NCBI RefSeq assembly: GCF_000764305.2
Contig: NW_025944679.1
Location: 149,807-213,806 of the forward strand
Reading direction: 5' to 3'
Length of the DNA: 64,000 nucleotides
DNA from: Hyalella azteca
Lineage: Eukaryota; Arthropoda; Malacostraca; Amphipoda; Hyalellidae
Both the position numbers and the translations under genes were made by a program. The first letter of the stretch is position 1. Every line of letters begins with the position of its first letter. Shown one piece after another: positions 12,842 through 27,600 of this stretch. Under the pieces are notes generated by a model. The model saw only the letters and a program-made list of their open reading frames with translations, was not told the origin of the DNA and made no database searches.

Positions 12842-15800
12842 GAATGAAACTTACGCACATTAGCTGTTATAGATTACGGTACATGGTTACCGACTCTTAA
12901 ATTTAATTTGAGATGACAAGATGTTACACCGCCATAATTATGACATAATTTTCTATGAATACCATGACTGACATGCATCAATGTTTATTTGACTTTCACC
13001 TGCCGTCTCTGTCTATGATTTAGTACTCAAAATGTCGAATAAATTTATGAAATTCGAAGTAAAAGCCTATGCGAAAGAACGTTGAGATTCCTCCTAAGAC
13101 CCTCTTACAAGACTTACCTCCAATTGTGGTTTCTTCAGCCGCAAGTAATTGCAATTTTTAAATTCGTCGTGCCGAGGGCATTGCTGTCAACCTCGTGGTT
13201 ATTTATGTTGAGATGTTCGAACGTTTCATCGAAATTTCGATGCCACAATCATGATCTTATATATATATATATATATTTTCAGTAAAACTATATTTTGGCC
13301 CGGACATGTATCTTTTTTGCTAGATACTTTCTTGTCTCTGTCAGTAGTAATTCATTCGAATATTCACCGGGAGCAAAACTCATTAATATTAGCATTTAGT
13401 GTCACGTTCATCACATGAAACTTGCCATACTAAGTCTTGCAATCCTGCATGCTGCATGATAGATGCTAGAAATGAATTGTATTTTGCGTTTAAACAGCGA
13501 AGTTTTGACGAAGGAAATCTCGCGCGTCTAAATTGACTTTACAGGCCAGGCTTGCCAATTTAAAGGTCAGAGTTCAGCCCCTGACGTTAATTAAAAATCA
13601 CGCCGCATGACGCCTGCCGAAACAAAGATGTCAAGCTTGTCAAAAAAGACCAACTTGTACTTTCCTGAAGGACGCAATAGTAGAGACAAAAGAAGCAGAG
13701 AATAAAAGATCCTGCATTTGAAGTACGATGAACGATGAATTATGGGACAAGAAAAATCTCGCCAAAGTTCACGCGGCTTTCATGAGAGGAAGCAAGTGCA
13801 TTGTAAATAGAGAGAATAAAAGACTATTTAGTAATTATTTAGCTAAATATATTGGGAGTAATTTTTTTCCATTGAAGTTGGGCTTCAACCACCATGAAAG
13901 CTACATATGCCCGACTAAGTGTACTGCGACCGTGGATTGGAGCGAACTTGAACCAACAATCTTAATGTTGTTCAAATGAATAATGCTATCAGTTTCATGT
14001 TGCTAATGATTGTAAACAGCAAACTTTTTGTTATTTAAGCTTCGTTGAAGTTATATTATTTCTATTGAATTATGCGAGCATTTCTCGTGATACCACATGT
14101 ACAAAATCGATATGAAACTCAAAATAGAAATTGACGACCTATACAATCGAGTACTGTAGTCAGACAAGATTTAAGGCGATCGTCAAGGAAACATTAGGTG
14201 CAACGATTCTATATATAGTCACAAATATACCTCCAAAGCTATGTATGTTGAAATATTGTCAGACCACAAAACCATAAAACATTTAATACCCGTTTTGAGC
14301 TTCGTATTGCTTTTGTCTGGAGTGCGGAAACTTGCAGGCAAGAGGCAGCTCTGTCCGCTGAGTCACAGCTGTGACGCGTTAGTCAGAGCCGGGCGCATTG
14401 CGGAGCCGGAACCGAGGGTGAAATACGTCACACAGTTATACGTTATATTAGAATTGGTTGTGGCCGACCTTAAACAGTCATGATTATTATTAGCCAGTTT
14501 CATGCTGACTATGAGTCACCTAAGAACATCTCTTTCTATGAGCTGCGTGATCGATTCTATGTTGCCAGGCGGCCGAATTGTTTAGATCACCAATAATAGA
14601 GTGGCAAATTATATATTCGAGACTGAAATAATTTGTATAAATTATGGTCAAATCGGCGAGATGACGGGTGGTTGAGAACAGCTAGATTGTGGCAGCGGGC
14701 TTATGGTGAAAACCATATGGCTATGGCCAGCTAGCTACGGAAACTGTGATGAATGAATTCGGCCACAGATCAAACATGAAATATTCTTCAATACTGACAA
14801 CACTACATTATTGTGATTGTGTAATTCACTGGCCATGTGACAGTTTAATTCATGAATGTGATCCTATATGAATTAACATGTTATATCATCACCCATTCGA
14901 CAGGATGAACATGATAGATCATCATTAGCCCCAGGCATCACCTCGGTCCACGTTGCATACCTCAAGCTTAACAAACGATCATTTTTATATTTACCTTTCA
15001 CGCGATGTAGTTCAAATACGCAGGAGTTTTTGTCGCAAATTTGTAAAGAATACGATAATTTTTTCTCACAACTTTATTGTCTTAAGACGAGAAAATAAGT
15101 CGCAAACATTTTACTGTGGACACAACATTGCCAAATCTCCTGAAAGATCGTTGATAAGCCGTTCATTTTAGCTATTGGAAAGCCAATTAACGCTGGATAT
15201 TTATAAACCACAATGAGATAAAGAAAATGCGTATTTGTTGTCATGACAAAGCAGCACGGTATTTTAATTATGGTAATTAACTCGCATGATTGATACTTCG
15301 AATAAAAATACAAGTTGTAAACGATTTTGAAATTTTTTGAACGATGGTCTGGAACCTCAAGGATTATATAATTAGTTATAAGAGCTATTATCGCGTGACA
15401 AAAGGGCTCGTTGAAGCAATTGTATGGGGCGCCTTGCAGAGTAATGTAGCGTAACAAGGCATGAGTCGACACAAGAGCGAGAGTGAGGTCGTCTAGTACA
15501 CTCCGCCATCATTTGCAACTATCGTAAATCAATCGTCGCGAGCGAGGTCGTCTCCTCTGCCATGTTTCGTGAGAATCTAATTGAATGACTTCCAGGAAAT
15601 GATTAGTTACTGTCAAGAACCGAAATAGTCTCGTTTGTATTCGTTATAAATGTTATGAAAAATTATTAGTCTTGTTCTTACAATTTAACGTTTAAGTTTA
15701 ATTGAACGACTGACACTCCTAGAAAGATACAGACACTGTCAAGATGTAAGGTACAATCGCCAAGATTGTCATGAATAACGTCATGTGGTGCCGCATTCTT

Positions 15801-18800
15801 CATACTCCTACTTCCGTGAGAATGAATACCAAATGAATAACTTTGAATAAATGAATTCTCTGAAATACGCTCGCGGCTGCGCAGGTATAAATTCCTTGGT
15901 TGTGAGTCGAAAATAAAATAGATAAATTCCAAAAGATAATTTTAATATTACTTTATATGCGCTAGACTAACTTCAAAATCCTAATGAATGTTTTGCCGAA
16001 ATGATTCTTTCATCTGCAAGATCCGGAATGTGTTCATATATATTCGCATTTGCCTTCTTGTGATGCAATATTCTTATAATAATATGCGCTTAAAAATTAC
16101 TTTTTAAAGACAACACTTTTAAAGAATCCAGTGTCGTCGATGCTACACCTGTACAATTAATTTCTAATTTTTCAAATATTAAAAAAAAATAATTTTTACA
16201 TTTTTTATATAAAAAATTTCAAAATTATTTATTCTGTCCATTGATTCATGCATTGTCTCCGACTATACGCAAGTGTGCAAAATTTCAGATCGATTGGAAA
16301 GGTAGAAGTGTGTTAAATATTGATTATAAGATTTGTAGCAGACAACAAGAAGTGAAGTTAAAGAGAAATGTTGTAAAAAGTACAAAACTTTCTCGCAATG
16401 ATTCGTTACCAATTCCGTACAAATATCCAATCTGCTTTATTATCCAAGAAATTTTCTGATAATATCTTTATATATCTTACACCACAGTGACGATTGAAAA
16501 AATTTCTTGAATGAGTTTAATTTGTTCGAGATGGCCCAGACAGACCACGGAGCGTGGCTTTTAACTGACGGTGAGATACCATCGCTTTAACATTTTATTA
16601 CTACATTTTATTACTACTAACATTTTATTACTAAAGCCGGCGTGTCAGTCTCCGACCTTTGGATCTAACGCTAGCTTCACGGCTCTGAACTTCACGATGC
16701 ATGAATTCGAGCATGAGCTACGTCCTTGTTCATGACGCACGCTGCTGGTAATCTAGCCAATTACACGTAATCGTATGCATATAGATGACATTGAATGTAT
16801 GTTAGCACATATTTTAGAGCTCAGATATAAGCCTGTAATCTTCCTGGCATTTGTGTTGGCAACAGTCAAGACCGCCGCCCTAGACCTTAATATTGTTCCG
16901 GTACAATAGCCTGGAGTCTGTGCATGAGTGAACAAAAAGCTGCTTGTTTGTATAAGTGCATGTCGCACGATGTCGAGGCGAGCCTATGCATGAATGCGCT
17001 ATAGCGCCGGCACTCACGAACTGCGGTTCACATTGCACGCAACTCTCACTCGCTGATTTTCCCTCACAGCCAAATAAACACATAGGGTTTAGAGTGCGCG
17101 TATTGAATCGGAACAGTGCGGGATGCACTTGTCGATACAGCGTGGATTATTTGAGTAAGTCAACTAATCAAGTTTTGCGGTAAAATTTAATGCCCGATGA
17201 TATCAAAAGACGAGTTACTTCGGGTTCCGGTGAAGGAAATTTTTCGTTTAAATTAAACGCAAAATTAAATCGATTGAAATTTAGCTGTGTAATCAAATTC
17301 AGGGCTGAACCACGACGTTTATTGATACTCGGCCAAGGCCCAGCAGTTCTGGGAAATGATTGAAGTATTCAATCAATTTGCCGGCCATGATCATGCAGCG
17401 AAGGTCGAAATTTTATCTCTCATCTCGACTCATGCAGAGCAGCTTGATTGATTTGTGTTCTCAAGAGAGATTTATTGCCGGAACATGGATAAGTTAAATT
17501 AGATTTCCATCGTGTAAAATATTGCTACAATATATTCTTAACATGATTATTTTGTTCATTTCATAGGAGCTTGAATTAGACAAATAATGTGGTGATAATG
17601 TGGTTTTGATCACCAAGATTGATAGACCGAGTTTTTGGTTCGAAACCTCCAACTAGTCATGAAAATGCAAATCTTGTCGAAATCGGCAAGGTGGTTAAGA
17701 AGCAATGTATGCAATAAGGCCAATTAGTTAGGCATAATCAAAGCTGAAATCAATATTCATTATTATTAATAATTATAATTATTATTACTTCTGGCTCCTT
17801 TTCATAAGAGATTCATCATGTATTTCGTTACGTAAATATTGATGCCACTGATAACGATGACTGTGCATTAATAAGTTACCCCTGACTTATTACGACCGTT
17901 CAACCATCGGAATACATGTACTGTATTATGGCACGCTTACAGTGAAGAAAGATGCGTCAGAAAAGTTACACTACAATAGACCACCAAAATAGCACATGCA
18001 ATGCACACTGCACAGTGCCCAGTGCCCGGGAGTGCATGCGGCTTCATTCACTTTCTAATTAAAAAAAATCATACACTTTTACACGAATATTTATGGTTGT
18101 GACGCTTATGTTTAATTTTTTTGTTGCTTATCCTGAATTTTTTATACAAACCAGAGTTTCAGAGGAATATTGAATTATCCAAAAATCCACAAGGCATTCA
18201 ATTTTGAACTTGAATTATGTCTTAAAATATTATTTGCTACGTGTTGTAATTTAGAATTGCTTAGTGGGTAATTTCAAGAATCTGAAATGTTTTTCCTTGA
18301 ATTTATACCTTCGATGGCTTTCCAAACCTGACTATCTTAAATATTCGCAACTATTTAAATTAATAATTAATTCTTAAATTTCAATTTGTTTTGCAACCTG
18401 AACCAGTAAATTCATCGTGATTCATTCGTTAACATATAAGTGCCGTTTGAAAGTCTGAAGGCATTTTCAACCTTGAGCTCTGAGCGTCATCTTAACTCCT
18501 CTGTTATGACAGTGGCCTTAAATTACGCATAGTTTTGACTGAAGAGCTGCAGTCAGGCTGAGGCTGAGATAAGGATTGCATTATGTTAGCTGGCAGACGG
18601 CATTCCTGACGAACTATCGCGTGTCCTTCACTTTGCAGGATCTGGAGCAGCGATAGGATAAGAATCCTGCCTCCTGCTGCTTCTTCGTATCCTGATAATG
18701 TTCCTTGTCAATCTTTATACTCGCTGCATGTGAAAACATATCAAGCACCCTGACTCGTCGTAAGTTTCAAATCTATGTCTCACCCCATGTTTGTGGGAGA

Positions 18801-21800
18801 ATTCTTTAAGTATTATAATTTTATTGACAGGATCCTTATCATATCCCCACAATTCCTCCATCGTATTCGGGCCCAGCATCTATTCATTCATTACTTTGAA
18901 GATCTACCTATGATAATAATAAAAGCTTTTATCACAGCTTCAATGTTCAGATAATCCTTGGCACTCCTGTAAATGCCTGTAGCTCTGGTGATAATTTCCT
19001 CGTGCATCAACAACAGAAGAACTTCTTCATTAGCGTGCATAGAGAAACAAATCTATTCATGGGAATCTCTCTATATATATGCAAGTGAATGTCCTTTCCC
19101 CACCACAAAGGCTCCCTGGAAAATGAAAACGTCGCTGGATTATCCATTCAAATAAAGATTTAGTGAAATGTCATTATAATATCACATGGTCACCACTAAA
19201 TAGAATATATTAAATTCGATTGTTGTTCGCCAGTAATAAAAGATCTTTTCATTAGCAGTTACAAGCCGCATAATCAGGTCGCTTGATTAGCTGCTGAAAT
19301 CTGCTTACATTCCCAAGGTACACTCGACATTCAGATCATTAAATCACTTCGAATATTATTAGCAGATATTATCATAAACATGTGTTCCTAATTCTCCGCT
19401 CGCAAGCCGATGAGATGTCCGCTGCTTGCATCGTTCGTTTATATTTGGAGCCCTGCACGGTTCCAAGAAGGAAAGACATTTTTATTTTTGTATTTTAGAA
19501 TGACTCTTTGATTTTTGTCAATTATTTGGCATTCTAAATTTACTTCGGAGATATTATTTGTTCGGAACGTACGTTCCTGCATAGACTAAAAAGTGAAACT
19601 TTTTCTATCAGGAATTCAGACTCGGCTATAATCTCCTGCTGTGTAATTGTGCAATTCTTACGAGCATTTTAAGTTCGTGTATTTCAATGTTCTCTTATAA
19701 TTTATCATAATTGTTTTTTTTTTGGTTTATTTCAGCATTTTGAAAATTCGGATCAATTTCTAGACATTTTCCTGGAAGCAAAACTTATCCCGAAGACAAG
19801 GAAATCGTGATTATCTCTCCACCACAAGGCTTATCTTATCACAAACTCGGAGGCATTTTTGAGGAATTTTTTCTCCAATGATCATTGAGTTTCATGGCCG
19901 AATGGATCATCATTATTCATCTTCAAAGTATTTATACACATATGCCCTTGCTGGCAGTTTTATAGTCCTGAAAAGCAAGGAAGAAGCGTTCAAGGAAGCC
20001 CGCCTGCTGGCGTGAAAAGGAAGAGCGGCTGCATGGCTCGCTCGATCAGAGTATTCGCGCTTGAGGACGGTCGAATTTACCTACAATATTCACGTTCCTA
20101 ATTTTTCCGAAGAAATCTCAGTTTTATAATTTATCAGAACTCTTGTTTCTGCGTGCCGTGATTATGGTAATGTTTTTTTTCTATGGAATTTATTCCAAAG
20201 ATTCGATGATCCAATTTAGTTACTGCCTCCCCGCGGCGGTTCACAGTTCGAAAAAAAAAAAATTCTATCTAATCTAACAGAACACAACGTGATGTTAGAA
20301 TCAGCCTTCTGATCCGGAAATCATGCATTACGACTCAGCTATGAAAATCAAAATAACTGAGTTATTCTTATCAACAAATGTTGTAATTATTATTATTTAT
20401 TTCGCTAATAATTATGAAAATAATGGCTAAAAATACACTCGCACAAAAAAATTACCAGCACAGTCTGAGCGCCAAAGCCGTCGATGACTACGCAACTCAC
20501 GAGGCATATGTTGTACGTAAGTTTTTCTGATGTTCACGAAGGATATTTTTTTGTGCGTTGTGCTCTAGCCTTCAAAGCTTGATTGATCGTTGCTTGTTTC
20601 AAGGAGCTGCTAGTTTCGTCGATAAGTAAATCGCTCGCTCTTTCACAACGTTTGTTGAGTTCATGTCATATATACTTTATTTATTTGTGAAGCCTTTATA
20701 AATTTTTTGGCAAATTAAAGTTCATTATTTATCTTCCTGATAATTAATGGGATCGATTTTTTATTTTATACGAAATCGATTTATACGAAATTCTTCAACA
20801 CGGAAACGTTACCAATTGTTGGAACGAAACCTTGGTTTACGTTTACTGACAAGAGCAAAAAAATGCTTGCAAAAAGAATGGAGCTTATCTGCTCTCTCTT
20901 CCCCAATTTATCATAATTTTTCTGTACATATTTACAATCACACAAGAAATTGAACCTGTATAGAAGGATAGGACTAAAAATTATTCCAAAGTATGCCAAC
21001 AAACCTACAACGCTCGTACGGAACTCCGCTGCACAATTAAATTTCAATCATGCTAATATCCCCGACTGAAATAATAAAATGCAAGTGACTGAGATACAAA
21101 ATACACTGAAAATGCATATAACAGTGCCCTGTAGTAGTGCAATTTGTACAGATATTGGAGCCCTCACGAGCGTAGATGTTTTGTGCTACGGTGTGGAAAC
21201 TGCCTCGTAATTTGTATTATTGTGCATATTTTCGCCGCAAATGATCATACACTTTTTTTTAATGCTTCAATTTGTGAAATGCATTCGCTACCATGTAGGA
21301 AAGATCCCCTTTCTGTTTTTGTTGGTTTTTCAATTCAACTTTCACAGCATTGCATCCTGCACGAGTCTATATCAAATCAAATGTTGAAATTTCGTGAAAT
21401 TTAATCTCAATTACTTGCTACCAGCCGTGTGAGTTGCACCAAGTGAAGAATTCGAGTGACTATCTGATAAAGTTTCATGCAGTTAACTGCAGCTGCTTGA
21501 TTTCTCTCGATTCACGCTGTTCACACGGACAAATACCGAACACTGAAATCTTTGGGCACTCACAAGGTTTATCCCGTAACGACCACGAAGACGTTCGTGA
21601 ATTGGGTTGGCAAGACAATTCTAATATTTAAAAACGAACAGAATCAAGTTTACTGCCGTTTTAAGACTACGCGCAGAAGATGATCGGTTTGCGTAAACCG
21701 GCCTTCACACACGCAACTGCATCATGTATTGCTGCCTAAAAAATTGCTTCTGTATTGGTTGATTTTCTGGCATTTGCAAGTATTGATAAATTTTGGTAAG

Positions 21801-21904
21801 CGGGCCCTAATCTCTTCAACGAATTCTTTAGTGAAAAATAAAATAAAATTCCGACACTATTTCAATTAGATTCCAATTTTTGTAGCTGCAGACTATACAT
21901 TGAC
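12842..21904. other. Intergenic, with a TA microsatellite at 13,258 and a tRNA-like fragment at 14,660
   Basis: About 9 kb with no supported gene. It contains a (TA)n run near 13,258-13,276 and short repeats of CATTTTATTACTA near 16,590-16,640. A tRNA-like box pair near 14,660 and a related fragment near 17,635-17,710 share the string AATCGGC(A/G)AG with 30,235. Confidence 0.5.
14658..14712 (+). repeat. Degenerate tRNA-like (SINE-like) fragment
   Basis: A D-arm-like string (GACGGGTGGTTGAGA) is followed about 55 nt after its start by GGTGAAAACC, close to the RNA polymerase III B box. The preceding AATCGGCGAG matches the sequence just before the better-preserved fragment at 30,241. It is too decayed to be a working tRNA. 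Confidence 0.3.
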
Positions 21905-22255
21905 TGAAGAGTGCCTCAGATTACGACCTGATTACAGATCCTAATATATATCTGTGAATCTGTGACTTAAAAGTGACTGTAGTGTTCCTCAGATCATACG
22001 AACTGATCCTACTGGTATAATTGACCTGAAACTTATCAGTGACTGTAGTGTCTCTCAGATTGCCACGGGTTCTGATTATATTTTGGATCTGAAACTTAGC
22101 AGCGAATGTATAGTGCCTCAGATTACCAAGGGGTTACATATCATATTAAGGATCTGGAACTTAGCAGTGACTAGTGTGCCTGAGATTACGACCGGATTTT
22201 ACAAACTATCATAGATCTTGGACTTAGAAGCTGTACGTGTGCCTGAGACCTATAA
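21905..22255. repeat. Degenerate ~70-bp tandem array, about five copies
   Basis: Variants of GAAACTTAGCAGTGACTGTA followed by GTGCCTCAGATTAC recur roughly every 65-75 bp, about five times. Divergence between units is high, so the array is old. No frame stays open across it. Confidence 0.8.
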
Positions 22256-24494
22256 CAACTTTTCTCACTGAATACAACTGATGTAGAAAGAAGCGCCATA
22301 CATCACGAGACTCATCCATTGTCATCTCTTGTTATAAACGTTTCACGTCGGCAGAGACATATCGGAGGGCGCTATAGGTTAGCGAGCCGAAGGTTGTCCT
22401 ATTGTACAACTTGAAAGGAGTTCACTAATAGCTGGTGAAAGTGATGGCTTCCTTTGCTATATACGTGGCATGACAATGCTTTGTGCGTAGACCACTTGCG
22501 CACATGCAATCAAACGAATATATGAACCCATGCATGTTATTCTCAAGCACAGAAATTTTACTATAATATATAATTAAATATCATTTTTCATAGTTGTCGA
22601 TCGATTATTGCATGCGATCTCATTTAGAACATGCCATCATTATTCACGAGCCAACAAATTTTCTATAGGAAAAAATATTTGTATTCTGACACGTCGAAAC
22701 GAAAAACCGCAACGTCACTCCGAACACCGCTTTAATGCCATCTAACATCAATAACATTCAACACGAGAAAATGTATTGGATACGAATTGTTTTCAATATA
22801 TTTTCCTCGGTTCTATGTAACTTCAACTTTTCTTCGAGTGACATACAATGAAAAATTAACATTAAATTGAAAATAGGTTTAACAATTTCGATTTGACATC
22901 GAATACATAGCTCAAGGTGAGAATTTTCCAGCCGCTTTCGATCCACCGAGTGCCGCCTACTGCTTGATAATATCCTGCACATGAACATCGCTTCTAGAGC
23001 CTCGCACAAAAGAACTGCTGCCCTCGTTTTGTTGCTTGAACTCGTCGCTTGTCTTCTGAAAGTTTGCTTGCGGCTTAGATGTAAAGCCTTCAAAAACACA
23101 TCCAAGGCAACTGCTACGCAGAACGCATTATATCAAGTCCCAAATTTAATGAGAAACTACGGCAAGGTCTATAGTTGGCAACAGGAAAGTTTCTCTCAGT
23201 TTTTTCTCAGGTTTATTATTTGCAAATAACCATTTTTTTTATTATCAGTGAAATAAATATACGTTTGTTTCATCAGGAAGGATTATTTGCAGTATAGCTG
23301 CATGCACCCGAGTTTTCTTCTTGTTATTTTCTCATAAAGAAATTTTCCGTTTCATCCACACTACTCGAGAACGCGGTGCGCAAATTTGGTAACACAATAA
23401 AATATAATTCCTCGCATCATCATCATATTTTGTCCTTGCGCATGCTTGAACGCATTGAAGGTTTCGCTCCTTATTGAGCGAACAGTTACAACGATTCTCC
23501 ACATGCTACCTGTCTCTTCCTTAGTTAGATTTGACGGTCGTTAAGCACTGACCTCGTTCCCACACAAGCATAGGGAAAAAATCCTTGCTCATCTCTGTTT
23601 GCTAATTTTATTATCAGTTATGTTGAAAATTTCATGCCACAGACATTCTATTCAAATTGACGCTTCTAAAGATCGACGCTTCGTCCGAAACCTCCAGCAG
23701 TGACTGTGCATTCATGAATATGTATTTCACAGCCTATGTTCTCGGCAGCTACTTTGTCCAGCGTAGGAGACCAGGTGTTCTGTCTGGGTTGGTTACAAGA
23801 TGGGTGCGTTTAACACTGTATAATATAATGTATGTATAATATAATACAAGTGTGCTAGTCCTATAATTAGTCCTTCCTATAATGCTAGTCGATGTTTGAA
23901 TTCAATGATTGATGATTGAGTGTTTTAAATACGATGAACCAAATACGTATTAAGTAGGATGAACCAAATTAAGATTTTACTATTGAATGATTGAATATAT
24001 TGATTGAGATTATTTTCATGAATTTAATGGGGTTATCGCAAGCAAATTTTGTTTTGTTTGAGGATGTATTTCATGTCAATTGCTTGTGCAATGGAATTTA
24101 TACGTACATTGAGCCAAAATGCGATTTAATCCATTGCTTCTATAGAGATGATGTAATACAACGATAAAGAAACACAATATACTCACTTACCCCAATATAC
24201 TTAGAAAACACACACACAGTACTCACGCGTTCGAACTACTGGATTAGAACTAAATGCAGTTTGATTTTCTGCTCATTAATTCGATCGTGATAAAGTGGCG
24301 TATCGTAGAAGTGTGATTGAGTAACTCGTCCTCTCATGCTTCAATTGAAGCTGCACCTGCAGGCAGCGATGAGCAGTAACGATGTAAGGGTTAAGGCTAT
24401 CGTCCACTATGTATACAACAGAGCTGTTCCACTATACGCTTCACCTAAAATACACGCATGCACTCCATGATCGGCGCAATGCGACGTATGATCG
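22256..24494. other. Intergenic, nothing recognised
   Basis: No gene supported. The minus-strand frame of 115 codons near 22,758-23,105 is overlapped by another frame on the plus strand and shows no domain. Confidence 0.5.
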
Positions 24495-24692
24495 CTGACG
24501 CGTGTTTCATGACGTATTAAAGTTGACGCGTGTTTCATGACATCTGAGCATTGACGCGTGGTTCACGCCTTATATGACCGTTAATGCGTGTTTCACGACG
24601 TATTAAAGTTGACGCGTGTTTCATGACGCATGAGCGTTGGCGCGTGTTTCACGACCTATGAGCATTGACGCGTGTTTCACGACGTTTGCTCG
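24495..24692. repeat. ~28-bp tandem array, seven copies (TGACGCGTGTTTCACGACG)
   Basis: Seven units of TGACGCGTGTTTCATGACG plus a variable 9-10 bp tail (GTATTAAAGT or CATGAGCGT types). Units are 27-30 bp. Each has an ACGCGT core that keeps CpG dinucleotides, unusual in the AT-rich surroundings. A weaker related pattern may continue to about 24,760. Confidence 0.88.
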
Positions 24693-27600
24693 GTAACACG
24701 AGCATCTGTGCAGTAACACCTTTCCAATAGCGTGCCCTTCCGTAACGCGTGTTCTACGTCTGAGTAAGCTAGGTAACAAGTTTTCTACTACATATGGTAG
24801 GTATAAGGCGCTCTCCTTGGCACATTCTCGGTATAACACAGTGAGACAGTAGCCTATCAGATTGATGAGCATTGACCAAAATTATTTATCGCATATACGA
24901 GCCACTATAAGAGCGTGTCATGTAGTTTCCGATAAAAGCGGAGAAGATGAAAAATCTTTCATAAAAGCTGTGGACAAAATGAAAGCTAAACGTTCTCCAC
25001 CTAGAATATGCATTGTCTCTGAACCAAAATGGAGAAGTTAATCCTCCAAAATGTGTTTTTATTGGTATTGTATTTTTAATAAAATTTAGCCTATGAAAGG
25101 GATCTTCATATATATGAAGGCATGCAGAAAAACCGTCTTGTTTTGGCCAAGTATTAAATACTTTCAGCCGATAAAGTTGATTCAAGAACCGTAGTATTGC
25201 ACTGAATGAGCTTGCAACCAGAGCACGAGAGAGCTGCATCTGAGAGCCATAAATCTATCTTGAGTTGACTTATAGCAAAATTGGGTTTACTAGGCAAGTA
25301 AGGTTTTTCACAATTTAATTTTTCATTACTATAGAAATACAGGGCATCAACGCTTTACACAAAATACTGCTTAAAATATGCAAATTCCGTAATGCTTATG
25401 TCAATTTCCAAGGAACATTATAATATCGATTTATTATGACCTTCCTGATGTACGTAATTGTGGCGTTCGGTTCATCTCGCCGCACGCTCGTCGCTATCTT
25501 GTCTGTTTTCATTGGTTAGTTGTTCTTGACTGCCATTTTAAACACTGAGCCGCTCCAACCTTGTGTTTACTGATTTAGTAACAGTCGTCAATACTGTTAT
25601 CATCTCAGAGCCTGCTTACTAGCGTCCGCATCAGTGGACAAAAAGTTAATTGGGATGCCAATCATAGACGTGTATACTAATAACCTCATTATATATTAAT
25701 AAAATAGTACTTAGAACCAATCGCACGATCTCATTCTATAATGATATAGTTTTCGTTTTTAATACCAAAGTAGTGTTTATCAGCTTTGTGTACGATTAAT
25801 CAGGGTGTTCCTTCTCAGAGAAACAAACATCTTCATTTGAAGTGAACTATTCCATCGCTGTCAACGATTTTTTTCTTTCTTTCACGATATGTTCCTACTT
25901 TTAATAAGCCTACTCGCAAAAGAAGATATACAGGTAAAGATTAATTTTGTATGTTTAAAACCAGAATTCAGTTGGTAGTTTCGTAAAAATCAGGTAGCTA
26001 TATAATGACTGATCAGAAGATAACGAAATACACAGAGGTTAGGGAGATGCTTAATTGATATACGGCAATCCAGTTTTATTGTTTACAGATACAGAGCTGG
26101 CGATGAACTAAACATGAATGAAATTTTTCTAAACAGGTTGACAATGATGGACAAGAAAGCAATGATGGACAATTCTGAAAATCTCACTGGTGCCCCTCGA
26201 CCGAGTACCCAAGCTTCGTCGTGTACTTTGATTTTTGAAGAATTTGATAACGAAGTCGAATGTCCAGTGAAGCGAACCAAGAAAGTTGATAAGAATTGAA
26301 ATTCAACCAGTTTTATGGTTTCTGTATTGTTTAAAAGGCTGTATACATTTTTATAGCATATTGTTTTAGGAAGAAAAATATCCACAAAATTTATCATTGT
26401 GCATTGCATTGGCACAATTCATGAGCTTCTTATCTCAGTGGGTCCATTGTTTAATTAGTGACATTATTCCTCGCAAGTTCGTCCTATTCAATGTGAGCCA
26501 TCGCCATGAAATAGAGCTAATTTTTTGACGATTTACTTATTATAGTCGTGATGGTGTGGACTGTACGCCTACCATTGAACCTAATCGAGCTGTAAATTCT
26601 TTTGAGTGTTCTCACCGACTTGGCAACAATTCTATTGAATGTTTTCTAAAAATATTTGCACACAGGCTTGGTAACTATGCTATAATAATACACAGATCAA
26701 CAAGAAAAACACGGACAACGCAGCTGATCTAATAATGATGCTATGCCCCCCCCCCCCAGTAAAAACTGTCGCATTAGAAAAGCGAGTTCAACCGCTGGCT
26801 ATAATCGTTTCCTGCATTTAACATATAAACATTACATTTACAAGTATGATATCACGGATTGCTTGGACCACGCTTCATCGCGGTAATTTGGTCGGAATGA
26901 GCTTGTTAATAGCGGCTTCTAATTACGTACTCATCAAGTTCTTCAGTAATAAGTAGTGGCTGCTGATATTCGCGGAACACCGATGGTATCGTCATTACAA
27001 TTGCCCTTCGCAGTTATGATGCAGTCGACCTGCGTGGTCATTCCTGACGGCATTCCGGCCGCCGTCTCATCTGCCCGTAATGAGATCGGGCGACGCCACT
27101 GGAATTCGAATATCATTCAAAATAAGTCAATTAACCCTGAACGTTTCTTCTGCACATAATACGGACATAGTTCGATGACGGTTCAGTTATTGGATAGCGT
27201 CCTAAATTTGAAGTAATTTTGAGGGGTTTGTATTAGACGTTTTATTCTCAGCAGTTGTTTCGTTTCAAATCAGCAAGCATCGCAAATCCCGAGGTGTTGG
27301 TTAGCACAAAAATCGCAGTTATGATGCTTACGACGGAACTATCACGGTTTTTGGCTAAGAAATGATCGAATTGTAAAAGGCTTTCTAAAAGATGAATTCA
27401 AAAATACTTGCGAAGCGAGGGCAGGACTATTATCAATTTTTTTGCCGTGTAAAAACTATCTACTCCGTTTTAAGCGTCCGATCCATCAAGATAGAGAAAA
27501 CTATACATTATTCTCAAATTTCGCTTCCCAGTTTCACTCGACGATTCCTTATGACCGTCAAACTGGCGTATGAGCAGTCAGAAAAATTCCTTATATTATA

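Noticed and set aside
26740..26765. Poly-C run as a telomeric or G-quadruplex element
   Set aside because: A single homopolymer of about 11 C without repeated G/C tracts. It may also be affected by sequencing error.
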